A stretch of DNA of 64,000 nucleotides from Erpobdella octoculata. Lineage: Eukaryota; Annelida; Clitellata; Hirudinida; Erpobdellidae. A model generated the notes under the pieces. The model was given only the letters and a program-made list of their open reading frames with translations. It was not told the DNA's origin and did not search any database. The stretch covers positions 9,653,585 through 9,717,584 of the forward strand of contig OZ022244.1 of assembly GCA_963978895.1 (NCBI GenBank), in the 5' to 3' direction. Below are positions 57,203 through 64,000 of the stretch, piece by piece. Position numbers and translations under genes: made by a program. Each line of letters starts with the position of its first letter. Within the stretch, counting starts at the first letter, position 1.

Positions 57203-57845
57203 AAATAAAATCAGATTCAAATAATTGTCTTGACAATGATCAAACCATATTATAATGTAATAAACTTTTTAGTTTAGTTTCTCATTTCAAACTACTACAT
57301 ATCCATTCATGTTTTACACATGAAAATTGTCATGAGTTTCATAATCAGTGCTTGGACGTAGTCTTACAATATTATAATAACTTTAATCTTACAGTTTTAG
57401 AACAGAGAAAGAAGCTAATTCAGCTTAGCTGACAAACTTTGGCTTTTGATTTTTGAATGACTCTCAATAATTCAAACTACTTTCATAATTTAGTATTTTT
57501 TAGTGCTAGTCTGACACTGCATAACTATTAACCCCAATATTCTGAACTGATTAATTCAAAGAAACAATTTAAAGCTTACTGTCAAACCACACAATCTTTT
57601 CAACAATATAAGTTTAATGATAGACTTGATATATAATCTAATCTTCTATTTAAATTGTTTAGAAACTGATGACAAGTTTTATGGGTAACACATGAATGGA
57701 TGTTTAGTAAGTATTAGTAACTTAAAATGAGAAAGTAAACTAAATAGTACATTTTATTATAATGTGGTTTGATCTTTGTCAAAACTTCAAAACAAATATT
57801 TAAATCCAATTTTATTTTATTGATTTCTTGGCATTTGATACAGAT
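57140..57845. repeat. Inverted repeat inside the nested hAT
   Basis: About 57150-57330 and 57680-57845 are imperfect reverse complements (GATCAAACCATATTATAATG with CATTATAATGTGGTTTGATC; ATCCATTCATGTTTTACAC with GTAACACATGAATGGAT). Arms about 170 bp, separated by about 350 bp. Confidence 0.75.
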
Positions 57846-58292
57846 GTACAAGTTATTATCAAAAATAAAATAAGTAAGTTATTGTATTGTGGACTATAAC
57901 GGTTGTCTTAATCAATAATTAAATTTGGACAATTTGATTCAGTGCTGTCATCCCAGTGGTGTGCCATGCACGCATCAAAAATCAAGATTGTGGATAACAA
58001 CAAGCATACTGTTTTGACAAAATTGCCTGTGGAAATTGTTAATTTTTGTTATTACGAGCAACATATTGCAACTCTTAGAAAATCTAAAATTAAATAATAG
58101 GATATCCAAAATCGGATGCCATTTTTTGTCAAATGCTACAAAATGCTTTGGCGAATCTTTTTATCGTGAGGGGCTTCGCACCTGCGGCGCTCGCGGTCAG
58201 GCTTCTTCGGTGCCTTCGTTCGTCAGTAGCCCCCCTACTAATTTTCATAGCCCCCCCACTCACTAAATCCAGCCTACGGGCCTGTATTAGGA

Positions 58293-58870
58293 ACCGATTT
58301 ATTAGTGATTGTGTAAGCTAGACCACTAATCCGTTTGATTATCAGGCGGACCGAGCCGCGAACGAACTAAAATAATTAAGCCTCCTTCGGTCGAAGAAAT
58401 CGTGGATAGCCGTGACTCTAAACATTTTACTTCAGTCATATAACCTTATATTTATTCATTCATATACTCAAAGTTTTTCTGATATAATAAAGATTCTTTG
58501 TTATAAAGATAATCTTGCATAATCCTAAACTTTAACTGGCGAAGTCTATAAATGATCTATGCGTCACAGTCATTTTATTGGCAAATGTGTAAGCTAGAAC
58601 ACTAATCCGCCTGATTACCCGACCGGACCGAGCCGCGAAAAAAATTAATAAAATAGAATAATTTAAGAGGTAACGTATTATACTAATCGCAAGCCATACA
58701 AGTTTTGTATTATCACCTTTGCGTAACAAATAACACAAATAGGTCATTTTATTAGCGAGTGTGTAAGCTAGACCACTAATCCGCCTGATTATCTGGCCGG
58801 ACCGAGCCGCGATCGAACTGAAACAATTAAGCCTCCTTCGGTCAAAGAAATCACATTATTTGGAAAGCTA
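58293..58870. repeat. Three copies of a GTGTAAGCTAGA...CCGAGCCGCG unit
   Basis: Copies at about 58307-58400, 58586-58650 and 58759-58855. Each begins TGTAAGCTAGAMCACTAATCC, then GGACCGAGCCGCG. Two extend through TTAAGCCTCCTTCGGTC. Spacing is irregular (about 280 and 172 bp). Non-coding. Confidence 0.75.
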
Positions 58871-59128
58871 AAAAAATAAATTGTTAGAGTTTATTCAATA
58901 CATGTAATGTCCAATGGATGAATTGATCGCTCTCGTTTGTATATGTATATACACTAGGTAAATTTAAAATCAGTCCAGGAATTTCAAATCATAAGCCAGT
59001 ACCCGAACCCAAACCTGGTTTTTTGAAAATTACAAACCCGAACCCGAACCCGAACCCGAAAACCTGAGTTTCATACACCCGAACCCGAACCCGAAAACTC
59101 CAAAGAATACTATCCGTGACATCCCTAA

Positions 59129-60600
<1,472 letters not shown>

Positions 60601-60893
60601 TATTTATATAAATGACTTTATGTCTGCATGTATGTCCTTTATGCAAGCGGAAACGGGAACTGAAGAATGAGCGGGAATGGAAAAACGACGGGGAGCGTTA
60701 GAACGATTGGCAAAGGGAGAAGTAGCAAGAAAGCGACCGGAAACGCGTGAGCAAGCTGGAGCGGAAACGCAAAAGAGAGCGGGAAAGCGATCGGGAACGG
60801 TAGAAGAAGCGGAAACGGGTGAGCGGTTGGGAGCGAAAAAAGAAACAATAGCGAGAAAGAAAAAGGATAAAAAAAACATCGGGCAACGCCAGT
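60601..60893 (+). mobile_element. Helitron-type element, GAGCGG family, with intact Gypsy target site
   Basis: TTTATATAAATGACTTTATG then TCTGCATGTATGTCC is continuous here. In the other copy the Gypsy splits it after GTCTG. The GAGCGG body follows to GGCAACGCCAGT, where CTAG has become CCAG. Confidence 0.75.
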
Positions 60894-61115
60894 AGTAAAA
60901 GGTTTATAATAACTTTAGCTGGATTTTTAATCTTTAAATTATATTAAAATATCGCAAGCAACTTTAGGCACTCTAATCAGTTATTTTCAAGCAAGTCAAT
61001 GTTTTGTATTTAAAACCAAATGATGTTTTAAGTCGTTTATTTTAATGAATACTTGTATTGATCTCAATAGAAAAGCAACATAAAATAATTTTAGTTTTAG
61101 ATGCAAAAAAATTAC

Positions 61116-61410
61116 TTAGGATATGATGTATTCGTATCCGTTTTTGGTGCGAGTAAATTGTCGTTCATTATAGCCAAGTTTCAATTCGTCATGTCTTTAA
61201 AAAAAATTCTGTAGAAAGTCATGTTTCAATGATTTTGTTTTAACGATTTGTTGAATAGCTTCAACTTCAAGAAAGGAAACGACCTTTTAATTTGTAATGC
61301 ATTTATATGCACATATAACATGACGAACCATTTGTTCAATCGTTGTCTGTTCCTTGCAATAGTCACAACCTATCGATATAACTTTTGAAATATAACCAAG
61401 ATCTGGTGAT
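61116..61410 (-). pseudogene. Truncated second copy of the ZYG11-like gene (3' end only)
   Basis: Corresponds to 34839-35133, i.e. the last roughly 98 codons and stop. It shares the end GYEYIIS. It has indels (for example CTTTAAAAAAAATTC and a shifted GGAAACGACC region) that break the frame. The downstream flank matches the parent as well, but the poly(A) signal is changed. It stops sharply at GATCTGGTGAT, after which LINE ORF1 sequence starts. It cannot encode a receptor. Confidence 0.9.
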
Positions 61411-61620
61411 CAAAAGATGAAAAAAAGACAAATAAACGCGATGAACTAATGAGCTTGCCAACGATACAGGGGCTTGTCGAGGAGAATCAGGAAATAACAA
61501 AGGACATACCACAAATGCCTTTGGAAGCTGTAATGAAAGCCATTATAAAAATGTTCAATAACATTCTTAAATACAATGGCTTTCAGGCGTACCCTGGAGA
61601 TATGGTGGTTTCCGATTCTT
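61411..61620 (+). pseudogene. LINE ORF1 end
   Basis: Open reading of about 66 codons to a stop at 61620: LMSLPTIQGLVEENQEITKD, MPLEAVMKAIIKMFNNILKY, ending MVVSDS. It is the C-terminus of an ORF1-type protein, judged only by its position 50 bp before an endonuclease ORF and by its helical charged composition. Confidence 0.45.
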
Positions 61621-61671
61621 AAAAGTTGAATCCTCTAGAAAACGGGATAAACCAGTTTAAAAAAACCAAAC

Positions 61672-62345
61672 ATGGACAACAACCTTACCATTTTACAGTG
61701 GAACTGTCAGAATATTCGAGCGAGAGTCAACGAACTAAATATTTTTCTTGGAAAAATGGAAAGAATTCTCGACATCATTGCCCTGCAGGAAACATGGCTG
61801 AAAGAGGGCAATAACTTTAGTATTTTAGGCTATAATATTGTCAGGCTGGATAGAGGTCTCCATCAAGGAGGAGGGGTCGCGACACTCCTCCGAGAAAGCA
61901 TCTCATACACCTCGCAAACCATAGAACAAAACGAATATGAGTCACTACGTGTGACCATTTCTTCTTAAAAGGGATCAAACATAACCATTATCAATGCATA
62001 CGTTCCACCACATGCCAATCATTAAATACTGCAATCTACACTGGAAAAGTCATTCATTTATACCAACTCAATTGTATTAGATGACTTCAATGCATACTCT
62101 GTTGTTTTCGGTGCTGAAACTTCAGATAATAGAGGAAAATTAATTGAGAAATTGTTAGATCAGTATGGCCGTGTTGCCCTTTTTTTCGGACCAGGTACCC
62201 ACCTGATTCCCAGCGGAAAGTCAACTCCTATAGATTTAGCAATGTGCTCTCCTTTTTTATCTCAAAAACCCTTGTGTAGGGTGTTAGATGAAAACTTCTG
62301 TAAGGTAGAGTCCTCTTTTTGGTGTTTTTCAAAGTCCTGTGCCGA
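61672..62345 (+). pseudogene. LINE ORF2 start, APE endonuclease (Jockey-like)
   Basis: ORF 61672-61968 starts MDNNLTILQWNCQNIRARVN (Asn and metal-site region) and contains IIALQETWLKEG (catalytic Glu) and GGGVATLLRE. After a stop at 61968 the sequence resumes with ITIINAYVPPHANH, then DFNAYS (the GDFN-type block, here DDFN) and 62152-62382 with PIDLAMCSP. The domain order is correct. The reverse transcriptase is absent: the LINE breaks off at about 62345 before the Gypsy. ATG 61672 is the natural ORF2 start because the WNCQN motif follows within a dozen residues. Confidence 0.82.
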
Positions 62346-62479
62346 TAAGAAATTATTGATCACCGGAGCTTTTAGTAACTGACCATTTTTCTTGCTTTTT
62401 TTGCTTGTTGGCGCGTAGTCACGGCTGCAGCAATTTTTTCTGTACTATTTAAGTTTTTAATGTTACCCATGATCAGGTC

Positions 62480-63000
62480 GCAAATAAGAATTTTTATACA
62501 GACGGCTTCAATGTCTCCATTAAAAAATCTGTTTCAACTGCTATCATTGCAGTGGGTGACATTCTAATTGTACCATCAATCAGAACACAACGCCTTACTT
62601 TACCTGTCATTTGTTGCGGGGCGACCAATGCTTCTTTCACGATAATAGAGGTACACCCCGTGTCCCTCAAGACTTTTACTGGGTTTCCATTCACGAAGCC
62701 GCTTGTAAACTGAAGATTCCCATCTGTGTGATGACAGACATCCGCAATAACAGGCAAAACGCACCCGCACCTCATCCATTTTCCCTTCCATTACCATGGC
62801 AGCGCATGCATTCACCACGCCGGAATCTTTGCATGGTGTTGAAGTAGTAGTCTCTCTCCGTGCTTGACAGAATGCTGAATTTTTAGTCAAACTCTGCCGG
62901 CAATCTCTTGACATGTGCCCTGCTTGATGGCAGTTGTAGCAGCGTGGACCAACCATTTTAGAGTCACTGACCACCAATCCTATAAGTATTTTCTACTTTT
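62480..63000 (-). pseudogene. Gypsy zinc knuckle and protease
   Basis: Minus strand: CYNCHQAGHMSRDC (CCHC knuckle), a linker, then VNGNPVKVLRDTGCTSIIV (aspartic protease, D-T-G) and IAVETDFL. The knuckle and protease lie in different frames (62977-62600 and 62775-62494), so there is one frameshift around 62780. It follows the gag ORF at 62964-63761 and is truncated near 62480 before the reverse transcriptase. Confidence 0.85.
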
Positions 63001-63761
63001 GCTAATCTCTTTTCCGAGTGGGCCTGGTTGTATTTGTTAATCCAGAGACTCAGCTCATTGACATTGCTACTGTCTCTCTCCAACAAATACTCGACCATTC
63101 CCGCCGGGCACTTTCCAAAGAACTGCGCCTTTAGAAACAAAAACATTAAATTTTGTGCACCGGCGAGGTCCATCCAGCGCCTGAGGTAGCTATCCAGCTG
63201 TAATAGATAGTGTTCCCAGGTCTCCTCTGCTTCAGGCTTTGACACTCGAAACATAATCCGATAGTTTTCCGCCGACTTCCCAAAACGACGGAATGCTTCC
63301 TTTGCCGTTCCGTAGTCCTGCATCTGACAATCGCTGAGTTGGCCAAACACTTCCAATGTCTTCGCACTTAGCAGAGAACCCAGAAGCATTCCCCAATCTT
63401 TCTGAGGGTGACCATTGGCTCTTGCCAATGACTCAAATCTCAGAAAAACTCCATCGATGTCGTCTCCTTCAGAAAACTTTGGATAAGGAATCTTAGTAGC
63501 CTCTACCGACGGCTTCGTTTCTTTTTTCGTTTGTGACTCTAATTCTAGCTTTCTCAATTCATGCTCTCGTTTTTCGCGCTCACGCAGCAGTTGGTGTTCA
63601 CGTTCATGTTCCCGCTCTTCCCGTTCTAGTTGAGCCTCATTCCGTTCCTCCATTCTTCTATCTCGATCTTCATCCTTCAATTCTTTGACAAAATTCTTAA
63701 ATTCTTCTCCGGAATAGCCCAGAGCTTGTCCCATCGCGATGAATTTCTCTGTATCAGACAT
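62964..63761 (-). CDS. Gypsy gag polyprotein, open
   Basis: 265 residues, intact from MSDTEKFIAMGQALGYSG to the stop. Residues 25-85 form a strongly charged coiled coil (EEREHEREHQLLREREKREH). A SCAN-like/retrotransposon gag fold follows: FSEGDDIDGVFLRFESLA, LLGSLLSAKTLEVFGQL and ETWEHYLLQLDSYLRRW. This layout, with an N-terminal ER-rich coil, is common in Gypsy elements of arthropods and other invertebrates. It would form the particle shell and package RNA. The CCHC knuckle lies just beyond a frame change. The start is the first ATG, 12 bp after an A-rich leader and about 70 bp from the primer site. Confidence 0.88.
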   Translation of the reverse strand: MSDTEKFIAMGQALGYSGEEFKNFVKELKDEDRDRRMEERNEAQLEREEREHEREHQLLREREKREHELRKLELESQTKKETKPSVEATKIPYPKFSEGDDIDGVFLRFESLARANGHPQKDWGMLLGSLLSAKTLEVFGQLSDCQMQDYGTAKEAFRRFGKSAENYRIMFRVSKPEAEETWEHYLLQLDSYLRRWMDLAGAQNLMFLFLKAQFFGKCPAGMVEYLLERDSSNVNELSLWINKYNQAHSEKRLAKVENTYRIGGQ

Positions 63762-63828
63762 CTTTCACAAAAAAAAATTCGGTCACTTGTAACTCAGGAA
63801 ATATATTTACGGACGAAAATGCGTAATA

Positions 63829-63843
63829 ACATCGGGGTCACCA
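63829..63843 (-). other. Primer binding site, tRNA-Trp type
   Basis: Minus strand TGGTGACCCCGATGT, one base after the LTR end. TGGTGACCCCGA is the well-known complement of tryptophan tRNA used by several Gypsy groups. Confidence 0.8.
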
Positions 63844-63844
63844 A

Positions 63845-64000
63845 TGTAAACGTTGACAAATTTATGCTCCCTAGCTATTTGTAGCGCTTGTTTCTGAAGT
63901 TATTTAAAGGACAATATTTCTCGAATGATCTTTAACTTCAATATTCTTTGTTGAATATAACGTTTACTTGACTCGTATCTGCCAAGATGACTCAAAACCA
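63845..64000 (-). mobile_element. 5' LTR of Gypsy, running off the window
   Basis: Ends ...TTGTCAACGTTTACA on the minus strand next to the primer site. Its outer end lies beyond 64000. Confidence 0.75.

Larger units (their letters stand above)
56441..58284 (+). mobile_element. Nested hAT element
   Basis: Inverted ends CATGCCCGTAG and CTACGGGCCTG, each followed inward by runs of G or C (GGGGGGGCTGGGGGG; GCCCCCCCAC). Exact 8-bp duplication TATTAGGA. 1844 bp, containing broken transposase exons and an internal inverted repeat. Confidence 0.9.
56174..59127. mobile_element. Outer hAT-like element with ACCCGAACCCGA repeats
   Basis: Imperfect inverted ends: TAGGGATCTCACGGGTA at left and TATCCGTGACATCCCTA at right, of the TAGGGATG type common in hAT elements. 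Subterminal CCCGAACCCGAA repeats occur on both sides (56191-56325 and 59000-59095). It sits in a TA tract, so the 8-bp target duplication cannot be judged. It is interrupted by another hAT at 56441-58284. The remaining interior (58293-58960) is non-coding. Confidence 0.75.

Noticed and set aside
58300..58870. tRNA genes suggested by TGGTCTAG-like words
   Set aside because: A- and B-box-like words are in the wrong order and no cloverleaf can be formed by eye.

Overview
WHAT IT IS. This is a visibly AT-rich stretch of an animal (most likely invertebrate) nuclear genome. It is built almost entirely from transposable elements and simple repeats. Evidence for a metazoan: an ordinary short GT-AG intron, a ZYG11/ZER1-type cullin-2 substrate receptor, and a typical animal repeat mix (CR1/L2/Rex1-like and R2/NeSL-like LINEs, three Gypsy elements, a Penelope-like element, mariner, piggyBac, hAT and Helitron-type elements). 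There are no operons, ribosome binding sites or CRISPR. I cannot name the species. The elements are widely distributed, and nothing diagnostic such as rRNA is present. LAYOUT. 1-1015: 35-bp minisatellite with a 420-bp higher-order repeat. 1144-2524: foldback-like structure whose arms are short tandem repeats. 5199-6140: first copy of a CGGGCC-rich Helitron-type family. 6601-7165: small two-exon C2H2 gene candidate. 7672-8154: mariner fragment. 9316-10338: repeated and broken coding fragments. 12209-13388: internally deleted piggyBac. 13778 onward: hAT BED-finger exon. 16337-17313: fragment of a repeated, unnamed protein family. 18990-22320: broken LINEs, one carrying an 83-bp patch copied from the preceding family. 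22321-25437: Gypsy on the minus strand. 25443-29619: Helitron-type copies, two of them fused as a palindrome. 29646-34355: complete but frameshifted Gypsy with matching LTRs and target duplication. 34839-36512: intact 557-residue ZYG11-like ORF, the best candidate host gene. 36654-39690: TA arrays, a SINE, an 8-bp satellite and a Helitron-type copy. 40095-44280: LINE interrupted by a second LINE. 44410-51021: Helitron-type elements, a large inverted repeat and a rearranged Penelope-like element that carries hammerhead-ribozyme-like sequence. 51090-56140: three LINE remnants, one holding a solo LTR. 56174-59127: a hAT element nested in another. 59298-61410: second copy of the locus around the ZYG11-like gene, without the Gypsy insertion. 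61411-64000: LINE start and the 5' part of a third Gypsy running off the window. HOW IT FITS TOGETHER. Nesting gives a relative history. A roughly 2.1-kb unit (Helitron-type DNA plus the 3' end of the ZYG11-like gene) exists at 28277-35133 and again at 59298-61410. The Gypsy at 29646-34355 is absent from the second copy, which preserves the empty target site. Several elements retain exact target duplications (GTCTG, GCCTT, TATTAGGA), so their borders are well defined. Many Helitron-type ends lie directly against (TA)n tracts, so these tracts look like preferred landing sites or by-products. Nearly all transposon coding regions are frameshifted, stopped or truncated. All calls come from reading the sequence; no database search was run.
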